From: Hyalella azteca
Lineage: Eukaryota > Arthropoda > Malacostraca > Amphipoda > Hyalellidae
Length of the DNA stretch: 64,000 nucleotides
Assembly (NCBI RefSeq): GCF_000764305.2
Contig: NW_025935237.1
Span: 1 to 64,000 of the forward strand
Direction: 5' to 3'
The notes under the pieces are model-generated. The model had not been told where the DNA came from. It saw only the letters and a program-made list of their open reading frames with translations, and ran no database searches. The first letter of the stretch is position 1; each line of letters starts with the position of its first letter. The translations under genes and the position numbers were made by a program. This document shows positions 22,506 through 34,600 of the stretch, in pieces.

Positions 22506-24110
22506 ACATTGACAAATATACACGGCAAACTGTTTAAACGTTGTTAAGGCGTCAGCAAACTTCATTTCTTTTATAAATGTTACGAACTTGTTCAGTCGGA
22601 ACTAATTGATGACAGATGTTGTGTTTTGGCGAGAGCTTAAAAAATAATTGGCTCGTGGCCGAGGAAAATTTAATTGATTTGCGGTAGCTATATACGAAAC
22701 ACATAACGGTATATTTTTGTGTCAGAAACTGGCGATCATTTTCTGGACTAATAACAACAGGTTTGCCTCAAATGTAAATTTTTTTCAATTGAAAAGATGT
22801 GATTAAGTCGACGTAAAAACAGAAAAATTCAATTTTCACCAGAAAATACGTCAAGTAAGCTTATGTTGATTGATTCACATCTGCAAATGGACACGATCGC
22901 GTTCAATGCCAGTTTTTATTACAACACTTCTTTTTAACTTCACTACTTGTTTGTCTGTCTGTATGCTACAAATCTTATAATCGAAATTTAACACACTTCT
23001 ACTTATCCTATCGATCTGAAATTTTGCACACTTGCGTTAAGTTTGAGACAATGCATGAATCAAATGATAATATAAATGATTTTAAAAAAATATTTTTTTA
23101 ATATTAAAAATATTAAAAAAATAATTTTATCAGCTACACATCTTATAACTGATATTTGACACACTTTTACCCACTTTTACCTGTCCAATTGATCTGAAAT
23201 TTTGCACACAGTCGAACAATAAACTACATCCGCAAAAATGAGTTTCTCATGGGTCAACCTTATACTAGTTCAACCATGACTATGATGACGTTTGCTCCGC
23301 CGAAACGTATATTTCAGCGCGGGTCGTATTTTTTTCATTCAGATAGTTTGTTAACTTCCTGTCCTTGTTAGATTACCTCACTTGAAAATTTTATGATATA
23401 TTTGTCTAATACGCAAATAAAAATTAAGAGTTGTTACTTTTAAATTAATTGTAAATGTGTATTGATGACCTTACCCGTGTGTTACTTAATGATGACCTCA
23501 CCCTTAAATGACCTCACTCAGGTCATGTGTCACACATGTATATGACAACAGCTGCTGATTTTTAAGAATTTCATAGCCGCCGGCAAACACAACTTATTTG
23601 ACGCTGTTGATTTTTAGATCGTTCAAGAGCAGTTATTTGAGGAAGTTTTTCGATCTCTCCTAACTGGCTAGATTTCTCTTCATAGTTTTTACAAATAACA
23701 GGTGATTACTTGAATTGCCGCAGTTGTGTCAATGACGTAATGATCTTCCTCAACATGTACGGTTCCTCTTCATATATTTTTTTCGTATGTAGGTCTGTAA
23801 TAGCTAACCAAGCATCGAGAGTCAAGACGGAAGGACAGAGCAGGTATGTCAACTTCAGTCTGCAGGGAAACAATGCCAATCGTTCGTGGCGCACCAAAGT
23901 TTAGGATCAAAAAGAATTATCCGTTAAATCCAACTTGGCAGGAAATTTCTGTAAAGCAGGCGTATAAAGGGTTGATTCATCATCAAGTTTTGCTAGAATG
24001 TTGGCATAACAAAAATATGAAGGAAATACCTCGAAGCGTCCCAGTAATGGAGATGACATGTCACCATGTGCTTGAAGTAGTTCATCCTGCGAATAATGTG
24101 ACACACATTA
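22506..24110. other. non-coding, repeat-bearing
   Basis: Contains dispersed repeat D copy 2 (22915-23070) and a diverged third piece near 23130-23210. No supported gene. Confidence 0.5.
22915..23070 (+). repeat. dispersed repeat D, copy 2
   Basis: Same orientation and order of motifs as the copy at 21311; the two flank the assembly gap. Confidence 0.75.
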
Positions 24111-24822
24111 AGGTGCTTGCACACGGGGACAGTGCAGGCGGCAAGTAGATCTGGCAAATGTCGGCCGCTTGGTGACTATCCGGCGAGTAAGCTTATTAGA
24201 CACGAGGACAGTATAATGTGCCGATATCTTCTCATTCGCGCCCGCCAGTGCGTCGTTAGAACCCGTCCGTCGAATGAGGTCTGTGAAAATGGATAGTGGG
24301 ATCACCTTCAGTAACTCGAGCCTGTAAGTTGTTGTTAGACTCTTTATTCTAGCCCTTAAAAATGCAACGTCGGGAACAACTAAACCCTGACTAATAAAGT
24401 AATAAGGTCTTCTTTCAGTTTCAAAATGCTCGTTTCTCTCAACATTTTGTTGGAGTAACCAGCATGGCGAACATTCCACATTAGTTCATATTTTTGGAAT
24501 ATTTCAAAGAACAATTGAACATAGTCTGGACTCCACTTTGTTAGGTTCTTCTTAGAACCATTCTCGTTCGAAAGAGCCAAGATTCACTTGACCCAAGATG
24601 CTTTACAAGAACGGTACAGATGCTCTCACCATGGCTGAATCAGCTCAACTGGCCGCTTGTCGGTTCGGCGAAGAAAACAACACATCGTTGTCCCTCTCAG
24701 CCGCGTCTCGGGCAAATGCCACTGAAGCGGCTGAACCCCTCCCTATACACGAGGCCAATAGTGTGGACAGTTCAAGCTGCAGATCAACTGGCGGCCAGTA
24801 CTGTCCCCGTGTATAGGCACCT
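24111..24822. mobile_element. 712 bp inverted-repeat DNA transposon with MADF fragment
   Basis: Ends AGGTGC..ACACGGGGACAGT and inverse ACTGTCCCCGTGTATAGGCACCT, pairing over about 40 bases. Inside lies a broken MADF frame. PIF/Harbinger elements typically pair a transposase with a DNA-binding Myb/MADF-like protein; no transposase is present and the expected 3 bp target duplication is not clear, so the superfamily is inference. Confidence 0.65.
24230..24580 (-). pseudogene. frameshifted MADF-domain remnant
   Basis: First frame: KWSPDYVQLFFEIFQKYELM, W, then HAGYSNKMLRE and LKLKEDLITLL; a frameshift near 24385 moves to PDVAFLRARIKSLTTTYRLE. The spacing of Trp, Tyr-x-Asn, Arg-Glu and the LRARIKSLTTTYRLE helix fits a MADF (Adf-1/Dorsal-interacting) DNA-binding domain. 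The shift makes it non-functional. Confidence 0.6.
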
Positions 24823-25259
24823 ATAACAAGCTGGTGACATAAAGTCAAAAACTTGCATTAAAGATCGCGTCAATTACTTAGTTCTGGGATGAATTCGCGG
24901 TCACATCGCAAACCTGTAAAATGTTTGCATTTCTCCAAGTTGCGATAAATGCATTTCGGTTTAAATGACGGCTAATTTAAACGTTTATTTGACTGCAACA
25001 TCACTGCTGCCCTCATTTCAGTGGTAAAGTTGATAGATCAAATCAAACGCAATTATTGTGTCAAATTTTGAAACATGACTATGAAGGTCAAAATTAAAAT
25101 GGTTCCGAAACCTTGTGTTTTTTAATGGCAGAACGAAGCGTTTCAATTAACGTCTTGTACACGACCACACGACGCTCTATCGATCGCGTCTCCATAGCTA
25201 CTGAAATTGCTGTCTCTAGACGAGCAGATACCCTCACTCTTAACCTCTCATGCAATAAG

Positions 25260-25395
25260 TCCGGCAGCTATCTCAAACAGTCGTCAGTTATGGAAAGATC
25301 AGGTCAGATCGCTTGTGGAATCAAGTCACGAAAAGTACGGGAATCGGCAACAGACCATGGGCCTACTTATTCGGTGCCGACACTTTTATTCTAAT
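25260..25395 (+). mobile_element. LINE 3' UTR remnant
   Basis: Matches 58090-58210 at many points (CAGTTATGGAAAGATCAGGTC versus CAGTCATGAAAAGATCCGGTC in shorter blocks; GAATCGGCAACAGACCA). No RT residues remain. Confidence 0.55.
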
Positions 25396-28007
25396 ATAAT
25401 TCCCACCTCACATGCTGTGCCCTTCAAATCATCCATACTTCCCTACCGGACTCTGTCGGACTTGCAAGAAGAGAGCTATTTTTTACTATAATCTTTAGAT
25501 GCAGGCAAAGAATACACAAGATGGAGCATAGTGTTCTGTACATATTCATGTACGTGGCACACAACCTAACATAGCACTCACGTGTAAATGATACCAGTAA
25601 TGTGTGCAATTATCGCCATATACAGAGTTTAAGCGAATAAAATTGTTTGAAGCGCCTGACATAAATGGCTGTTAGCGTTAAAAATATTACACTTCACATA
25701 TAGACACGAAACGACATTGAGGATAAAATCAGACTGTAATTGGTATTTCTACAAATACAAAAATTAAAGACAAATTACCATAAACAAAATTCCTGTCTAC
25801 CATGCAGCAATGACGAGCGGCTGGCCTTACAATGATCTGGTACTGAGTATGCAATTGAACACTCTGCTAGTTGGATGACAAACTACATTGTGTTGAAATA
25901 CTGTGAAAGAATATGCGTTATTTACACGAAAAAAATAACTTAGATTTTAAAGAAAATATCTGAAATAATTAGCAGAAAATTGACTGTTCAGATTAAAAAA
26001 TAATCTCTAGACGTACGGCAAATGAAATCAGAAACTTAAACCGAAGATTAGCCAGGCTGATAAGAAGTTCAAGAATGGAGTCACTCATTGAGCATAGAAA
26101 ACATATAGTAACCTGTCTCGATCTTAAATGTGGAACAACTAATGTAGCGCTAATATGATTGATAAGAGAATAAACAGCGGCTAGTGTACATAAGCGATGA
26201 AGTAGATAAATATACGATGATGAAGGCACAGAGCGCTTACTCAAAATCAGTTCAATACACTAATATCAGGGATCATTCACAACATCAGAATTGACTCACT
26301 GAATTGGCGACACAATAGTATTTTCCGTGCACTTTATGGAATACACAGTCAACAAGAACAATGGTTCTGCTAGTATTAACACCTTTTTTCGACATCTAAA
26401 CCCTGGAAAAGTCAAACATTGTGGGTAAGACGAACGTACATTCTATTTTTCATGCCTGGTTCGGTACAACGATAATTTGACAAAAGAAAGAATCACTTGA
26501 CAGAGTTCATAGACTTATATTTTATATTTAGACATCTAGACACACCATAAGTTCCATCCAGGAAAGAAGAAGATGATGGAAGAAAAGGTTACACACAAAA
26601 TGGAGCCAGCTCCAAACTACACTTAGGCACAAATTTATAGAAGACGTTTCCCACAAAACCTATAATACATCATAGAATGAGATTAATTCACACGATAAGC
26701 TTTATAAAGTTAGAAGATATAGATATTCTCCGATGATACAAGGTTACGAAGGAACTCTACTCACTAAAATGTCTGTCATTAACGATCGTCTAAATAACAA
26801 ATGCTTAACATCAACAATCTATCTACGAGTAGAAATTCAATTGAGTTGAAGAATATAGAAAATCTGATATTAATTAAGTACCACAAATAACTACTCATTA
26901 GGTGCAACCCCAGACTATTGAAGGACGTGATAGAAAAAGGTTACTTGTCATTGCAGTTGATCGCCGACTGCATGCAAGTAGACAATTCGCCTTTTTTCAT
27001 TATGTGTACAGATTCATGAACAACACAAAATAGAAATTTTATCAATCATAAACTTTGCCATACACGTATTCGTAACTATGTTCCTAACCCACGTGTAGGA
27101 ACAACACATAGCAGGTGTGGGAACCCACGACGAGTAGCGAGTGTGGAACAAGAATAAGTAGAGGGAAAACCCCTACCATTAATGCCGTCACTAAAAAATT
27201 AACTGCAACTGGAAAGAGTTAAAAAAGTGCTCCTAATTTGGCATTGTCTATACTCGTATAATATTGCACAGGAAAAGTTAGAAGCACATTATTGTTAATT
27301 AATTAAGTAAATTATAATCACTTCATATTCCAACGCGGTGTAGCGCTCCTATAGCTACAATATGTAAAAAAACCTGCGTCACATACGAATGAATAACTTT
27401 GGCATGGTAAATCAGTGCGCAGCGGAGTTGCTAAACTCGTGCGCTTGCAGTGGCTTGTTCGTTAACAAATACATACTAACTCACTAACAAATTAAGTCTG
27501 AAGTTAACATCGATATTGTCGACCAGAATTCATCTACCACCGGGGCGAATCTGGCCGTAAAATGCAGAACCGCAAGCTCTTGCGCTGCTCGAAGGCGACA
27601 TACAAACACCGTCACTCTCATCAACAACCAGAAAGATTACATGGTACGAGAAAAAAAATGAGGGCGAGAAGAAATGAAGTTTTGTTTTATTCATTTTGAG
27701 TGCAAATTCAGTCTAATCTAGTCCATTTACCTACGCATAACAACGTCGAGAATAAAATTGCTGGCGGCTCTCAAGAAGACACTGAAAGTCGGAGACATCA
27801 GGTAACATGTGTTCAGCTACGCCTGCATAGAAGTAACATCACATCAAAGCTTTGCAGGATCAGCCACGGTAAGTATCATTTAAGTGGTTTGTACGGCAAC
27901 TACTTGAGACGTATGCGAGTGCTACGTACTCGTACTGTATCTACACATTATAGGATACACGTAACAACAAATCCCTCATACAAAGAACTGAGCAAACACT
28001 GTACGAA
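25396..28007. other. no gene seen
   Basis: AT-rich, no convincing exon or repeat. A mildly GC-rich patch at 27535-27600 was examined and left uncalled. Confidence 0.45.
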
Positions 28008-28150
28008 ATAACGGCGAAAAAACTGTCTGACCGGCCACCAGGTGAAAATAAACCGTTTCCCCGTTTTTCACGAATGTGAATTCTTGTGTTACATTAGAAA
28101 AACGGCGACATAGAGTTTAATTTCCCGGGCAGGCCGGTCACTAAAATACG
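28008..28150. repeat. dispersed repeat C, copy 1
   Basis: GTCTGACCGGC, AAACCGTTTC, CCGTTTTTCACGAATGTG and a closing GGCCGGTCA; relatives at 38505 and 51540. Confidence 0.6.
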
Positions 28151-31100
28151 CGTCAGGCCGTTCTACGTTTTCGAACAGTGCGACCATATCACCCTGACAA
28201 TGCTACCTCGATCTTTCTGAAAATTAGGCAACGGAAATAATCTGTTGGAACAGATAAAGTCAACTTCAAACTATCGTTTCAAAAAGAATTCAATCCAGTT
28301 TACTATAGGATGCTGACTTGCTGAGGCAATTTACGCAGTGAATGTATCATTTGTGTTGCATTTAAATAGATCAATATTCCTGTGATTGAACAGAGCATTG
28401 ATATATGCGCACTCCAACGCAGCTAGATTGAAAGTTTCATTTTGGCACTAACATATTTGTTAATATTCTGAAGAACACACCTCGATTGAAATCAGTATAC
28501 AATCATCCAAAAAACATTTCACTGTAAATGTTAAAGTAACAATTAAAAAATTACGGCTGTTGCCGGCTTAAGGGACACAAGATTTCGCGATGACTTTCCG
28601 TGAAGTGGTACAATTTGCACCAAGAATATCTATTTATCATTAATTTCACTAGTGTAATAACACTTCGTCAACAACGTTGAGTAGCTTAATTAGAAAGGTA
28701 CATTGATAGAAAGAGATTGGCAAGATAACAGCTATTAAATTATTACATTATGAATATTTATACACAGTAATAACAATTTGAAAAGAGCACCGAAACGTGG
28801 CTCAGTCCCAAAATTGTCTTCTAGCCTATTGATTGTTTTGGATAGTATCTTGATACAATGGTTCAATAGCATATAGTGCTGTATGTCTAGCATTAGTTAA
28901 AACGTAAAGTTACTTATATGGCATCATAGGTAATCATAAGTTGGGTCGTAACAATGCTAGTGTCCAGTGTCGGTCATATTTGCAAGACGTATACGCGCAG
29001 CACAGAGAAGAAGAAATCCACTGACAAGCGTCAATGACGTGGAGGGTGAAACTAGCACAATAATAGTAAGAGTGATAAATTAAAGACAATAATCATAAGA
29101 GTGATAAATTAGAGACAATAATTGTAAGAGTGATAAATTAAAGAATTGCTCGTGAAATAAGGAACCATTGCCGCGGTTTTACTTTGTCTTCGAAGGCTTC
29201 ATTCATATGGAATAAGGATCTTCATAAGCGGCAATAGTGAATAAATGCGGGACTGAAAGATTTTATTTGTCTACTCAAAAAAAAAAAAAAAAAACATTCA
29301 AAGCAATAAATGATTTGCTGCTAAAAATTATGTGAACGGCTTATGCATGCCACTTACATATATCGTAAATTTGGTAATTTATTCCGATACAGCAACTAAA
29401 TAATTGTTAATAAATGGTAAGAAATTAGAACATGGCACGCATTTTCCGGAAACGTCTTAGTATCATTAAATAATAGCATTGTTCGTGCATGACATTAATT
29501 GCAAAACTATGGGAGCAAGGAACCACTACTTTGTACGAAGTTCTAATATATTTAGGTACCTTGGATTACGTCTATATAAGCATGAAATGCTTCGGTCAAA
29601 TGAAAGCCATTTTCTCAGGAAATAATACAGATGTGAGTTGGAAGATTCTCGTCTATCAAGAATAAATAAACTATCCCCGAGCTAATATCAGTTTGCTCTC
29701 TTACTCTTGGGTTTCGACGCTCAGAATCGCATAAAATACGTAATTTTTTCAAAAATTTTAATAACAATAATCCTGAGCAAATAGTAACCCATAGAAAAAT
29801 TTAATAATTAAATTTTGAACTGTAGGTAATGAAAGCTGAAGCGGTTGGTAACTGGATGTAGAATGGTAATTAGCATCAGTGATGAGAGCGATAAATAAAT
29901 GTGCTGCTTTGTACTCAAAAAACCTAAGCTACGTAAGTTTGGCCACGATGTTTGATTTAAAAAATGCTTTAGCACTACGATAGTTGGCATCATCGAATTA
30001 AATCAACTTCTCATTCGTCAAATTAACAAATGACATGCAAATGTCAGAAATATTATTACAGTAAAACTTTTTTATTTAAAACAGCCGCTTAAAAAAATAA
30101 AAATATCTTCTGTTGGAGGCTTTATTCATCCGTCATCAGTGAAAGTTGTCTTAGAAATGAAAAAATCCTTGGAAGCTCCTGCCTATCATTCAAACCTAAT
30201 TAGAGGCCATCAAAAATCATTTAAAATGTTGAAAGTCATGTAGGCATTTTAATCATTGTCTTTTCGAGTGAACGACGACGTTAAGTAATCCGTTCATGGC
30301 ACATAAATATACGGAGACAAGATGGCATTTAAAAACATACACTGTAAATATAAAGTTGCAGCACCAGGGCGAAAGCATACCTGAAGGAGGACCAGCAGAA
30401 ATGGTCTTCTAAATGCAATGGTTGATATGAAGACGAAGGCTAAAATTCGGTTGAGTAAATCAATTCAACCCCAACTGTTTTCTACTTCCCGTTTCTACAG
30501 GAATGAAACTAACTTTAGAATACAGCAAATGAAGAAACAAATAATTGCACCAGAAGATACACAAAAAAGTTTATTCTACACAAACTCCAGACTACATTGC
30601 ATGTCTAGACGCTCAATTTACATAAAATGCAAGAACACTGTGCAAGGCTTTACTAAAAAGAACTAAGAGTGCTGAATTTAAAGCACGAATCGCCCACATA
30701 AGCAAAGTTAAAAACATTGTTATTGAAGACGACTTGGAAAACACGTTGATATTATCTCTATACTAAGAGACAACTTACCATACTTAGGCTTCTGATAGTA
30801 AAAAATTATTCAAGAATAATTATTAAATAGTTTAAAGTGTGCTCAGTTCTCGACACTAATGATCATTGAGTTAATCATCACAGCGAGGTAAGTTAACTAG
30901 TGTGATGATTACAGCAGTAAATCATCATCTATTTATCATTGTGTAGCACGAGCATTCATCAGTTTGGTGTTAATTCTTTGTACGTTCACAAGATTTTCCT
31001 CTTGCTACTTAACACACTTCAGTTTATGCTTCAGTTGAAACCTTTGAGCTTATAATAAAGATTAGTTTGATACGATGTAAGAACATTAAGAATAGTCATT

Positions 31101-31229
31101 AAAGGATCTTAAACATTCAGTGAAATTTCACACGTGCCTTCACCGCGCGTCGATGACTGCGTATTCATTAGTAACACCAAAACAGAGCTGAACAAGGCGT
31201 CATATTATGAAAAATAGTTAGTTAGAAGT
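28151..31229. other. PDE8 3' flank; no gene seen
   Basis: A 36 bp x 3 array (AAGAGTGATAAATTAAAGAC) lies at about 29066-29145 and a poly-A run at 29277. No exon supported. Confidence 0.5.
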
Positions 31230-31345
31230 CCGTGACTCGGTCAGCCAATCACTGACGGCTTTTCTAGCTAAACCCACCAATCACAAACGCGAAATCAGCC
31301 GCCACGCGTACTTAGTCAGCTTCGTGTACCTAGGTCGCTCCGTGA
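31230..31345 (+). repeat. dispersed repeat B, copy 1
   Basis: GTCAGCCAATCACTGACGGC, CCACCAATCACAAACG, then GCGTACTTAGTC units; overlaps the region just 3' of the PDE8 stop. Relatives at 48505 and 58240. Confidence 0.65.
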
Positions 31346-31416
31346 ACGTTAAGCGAGTTTCGACAGTACGCCTCCTGTACGAGAAGTTAGTTCGAAAAAC
31401 CCCAGTTTCGCAGTTC

Positions 31417-31613
31417 TTATTCTTTTTTATCGGGGGTTGTGCGGGGATCGAGGGGTTCGAGTTCCTCTTCCTCCTCCTTGAGGGGAGTTGTGGCGGTGCC
31501 ACCAGAGGGAGGACAGTTGGCACTCTGGCACTCCTGTTCTTCCCTCTGCCGCTCCTGCCAGTAGTCGTAGTTTGAGCGCAGGTGCGCCATGCACTCGGGG
31601 ATGTCCGCGAGGG
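31417..31613 (-). CDS. PDE8: PDE8 terminal coding exon
   Basis: Encodes [20 protein letters not shown], the last catalytic helix, then a divergent acidic tail with [10 protein letters not shown] and stop. Acceptor taacattggcag; phase 1 in. The tail after YDYWQ is 45 residues, longer than in human PDE8. Confidence 0.94.
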
Positions 31614-34600
31614 CTGCCAATGTTAACAAAAATGTTTAATTATTTAATTATTTGAAATTACTGGAAAAAACAACATGCGGTTTAAGATACGCTACAACTG
31701 CATCGGTGTCGTTCCACTGATGGAAGCTTTGCTGATGTGATGGTATACCAGAGCGCGTATTCAAATGATGAAAACTATTGATAATTCTTTAAAATTGCAT
31801 AAAAAGACTAAGAGGTTGCACATACGCAACAGCTGCTTCGGTTTCGTTCCACTGATGCAAGCCTAGGTGACTTAAGATGCCAATGAGTTCCGCTGACTAA
31901 AGATATTAGAATAAGTTTAAAAACACAAAGATAATGATCGATAAAAACAGGCTATATAATGAAATATTCAAAATAATATTGCGTTCTTACGGACTCAATC
32001 GCATAGTTATTTAAAAATGAATAAATTTGCATAGTGGATACTACTCAATCAGTAAGCGTCTGATTTTATCCAGCTAATTTCTAAGTACCATCCGGCCATA
32101 TGTTCTATAAACTCAGGTTCAGTATAACCTGCTCATCCCTTATGTATATCAGAGACAGGAAGTTTAGCTGATCAGTTCGCACTCAGATTTTAAAAGCAAA
32201 GACAACGAGAAGTAAATTCATTATATATTCACTGAAAACGTTTCGGAAACCAGTTCCATTATAAGCTCCATCCACGTTTTCAATGACGATTTGGTGAATT
32301 TGCTTGCCATTTGCTTAGCTTTTAAATTTTTGCTGAAATTGCAATTAATAATTTCACACGGATATTTTAAATAATTGTTAATACTTGAGATTTAAAAACA
32401 CTCGTCACTGACCATCCCAGGCTTCGAACATGTCGGAGATAAAGAAGTCGATGAAGCCGATCTGGGACTTGGGTATAGAGCACGTGGCGCGGTCGAACTG
32501 AGGCATCACGATCGGCAAGTTCAGTCGCTTCTCTTCTTGTGTCTACGAAACAAAGTTCATTAAAATTTCATCATAAACTCGAAATTTGTTAACAGAATCT
32601 CTGGTAATGCAATGGGAGTGTTCTGGTAATTTAAAAAGTGGCAATGACAGTCGTATGAAAGTTTACTGTACCAATATTGTCAATGTAATAAACTGAAAAA
32701 TTTTCAGTCGCTTTTCTTCTTGTGTCTACGGAACAAAACTCATCAAAATTTCATCATTAACTAGAAATTTGTTAACAGAACCTCTGGTAATTTAAAAAGT
32801 GGCAATGACAGTCGTATGAAAAGTTTACTGTAATAATATTATCACTGAATGCATTGAAATAAATTCCAGCACAACGTGTAATCACGATTCCAACGATACG
32901 ACCATACACGTTTACCAAAATTTAAAGGCTCTAAAAATGCTCGTAAAAACAGAATTACGCTCGCAAAAAATAGCAAGCACTGAGCATACTACTTGCGAGA
33001 ATTATTACTAAAAATAGTGAGCAGTAAGAAACATACTAGTGAGAATTATTGCAATATATAATTATTAATATAAATTATTATTACAATATATATAATTATT
33101 ACTATATATATATAATTATTACTATACAAAAAAATAGCAAGCAGTTAGCAGCCTACCTGAGAGAAGTACTCGTTGGCGATGCGATGGCCCCACTCCCGAC
33201 AAAGGTTGAGGGGGCGCAGCGGGTTGCTGATGTCAGCACATTTAATCAGCATACGACGCATGATCTGCTGGTTCTCTACCGTGCTCAGCTGGGCCACGTT
33301 TAGCGTCTCACCCACCGTCTTGTTAGCATTAAAATATTTATAAATAAACAAATGAATGAATATTCAATTCAAGATTACGATAAATTAATTATCATCTATT
33401 AAAAATTTAAATCGATTAAATATATTATCATTAAAATATTTATAAATAAACTAATAAATAATGTTCGATTCAAGAATAGTATAGGCCACGTTTAGCGTCT
33501 CACCCACCGTCTTGTTAGCATTAAAATATTTATAAATAAACAAATGAATGAATATTCATTTCAAGATTACGATAAATTAATTATCATCTATTAAAAATTT
33601 AAATCGAATAAATATATTATCATTAAAATACTAATAAATAAATGTTCGATTCAAGAATAGTATAGGCCACGTTTGGCGTCTCACCCACCGTCTTGTTAGC
33701 ATTAGAATATTAATAAATAAACAAATGAATGAATGTTCGATTCAATAATACTATAAATTCGATTAAATATGTTATCCTTAAAATTACAATAAATAAATGA
33801 ATTCGATTGATTTAAGAATAGAATAAATCTGACTAGAGATGTCATCATTAGAATATTAATTAATAAATAAATGAAAATCGGACAAAAAAGAAAATAAAAT
33901 ATATTAAAAAAGGTGTTTTACCAATTATAATAAATAGATATTATATCAAAGAATACAATAAATTAAATTGAATAGATTATCATGACAATATTATTAAATT
34001 AATAAATTTTTGATTAAATATGTTTTAATAATATTAATTAACAAATAAATGTTAGACTGAGAAGCACAGTCTGTTGTGCTTCTGTTGTGCTTTAATCAAT
34101 ATATTTGATTAAAGATTTTATCATTATATTATAATAATTAGAATATGTTTAAAAAATTATTTTCTATTGAAGAATACTTTCTTCTGAACAGTAGTAGTAC
34201 TGGCATAACAAGATTTTATATCGACATTATAAATAAGGCATTAAAATTTCAAACAGCAGCAACCGCATTCAAATAAAAACATGCAACTACCAAGAATAAG
34301 TTAAGCAAGGGAATGCGTTAATTTTAGGTTAAGAAAAAAAGTGGCTCTAAAAATCAGTAAAATACTTACTTATAATCTATATTGAATATTACAGCTAAAT
34401 AGGTACCTAATATATGTATATTATGTTTACATCAAGAATGTGTCACGAAATTCACAATCAGAGTCAAATAAGATAGGTAAAAATTGTCTGAATCGTAAAA
34501 TAATGCCCAAATTTAATTGAAATTTACCTCAATGATTGGTCAACCGATACACTCTAAGGATATTGAAACTAACATTTAACTTACTTAACAAGTGATCACA

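Noticed and set aside
21759..22565. Long frames spanning the gap
   Set aside because: They consist of translated Ns.
23846..24148. 100-codon + strand frame ending in the inverted-repeat element
   Set aside because: No recognisable domain, and its end is the terminal inverted repeat; probably chance.
27700..28011. 103-codon + strand frame
   Set aside because: No homology recognised, ordinary composition, and its end runs into dispersed repeat C.
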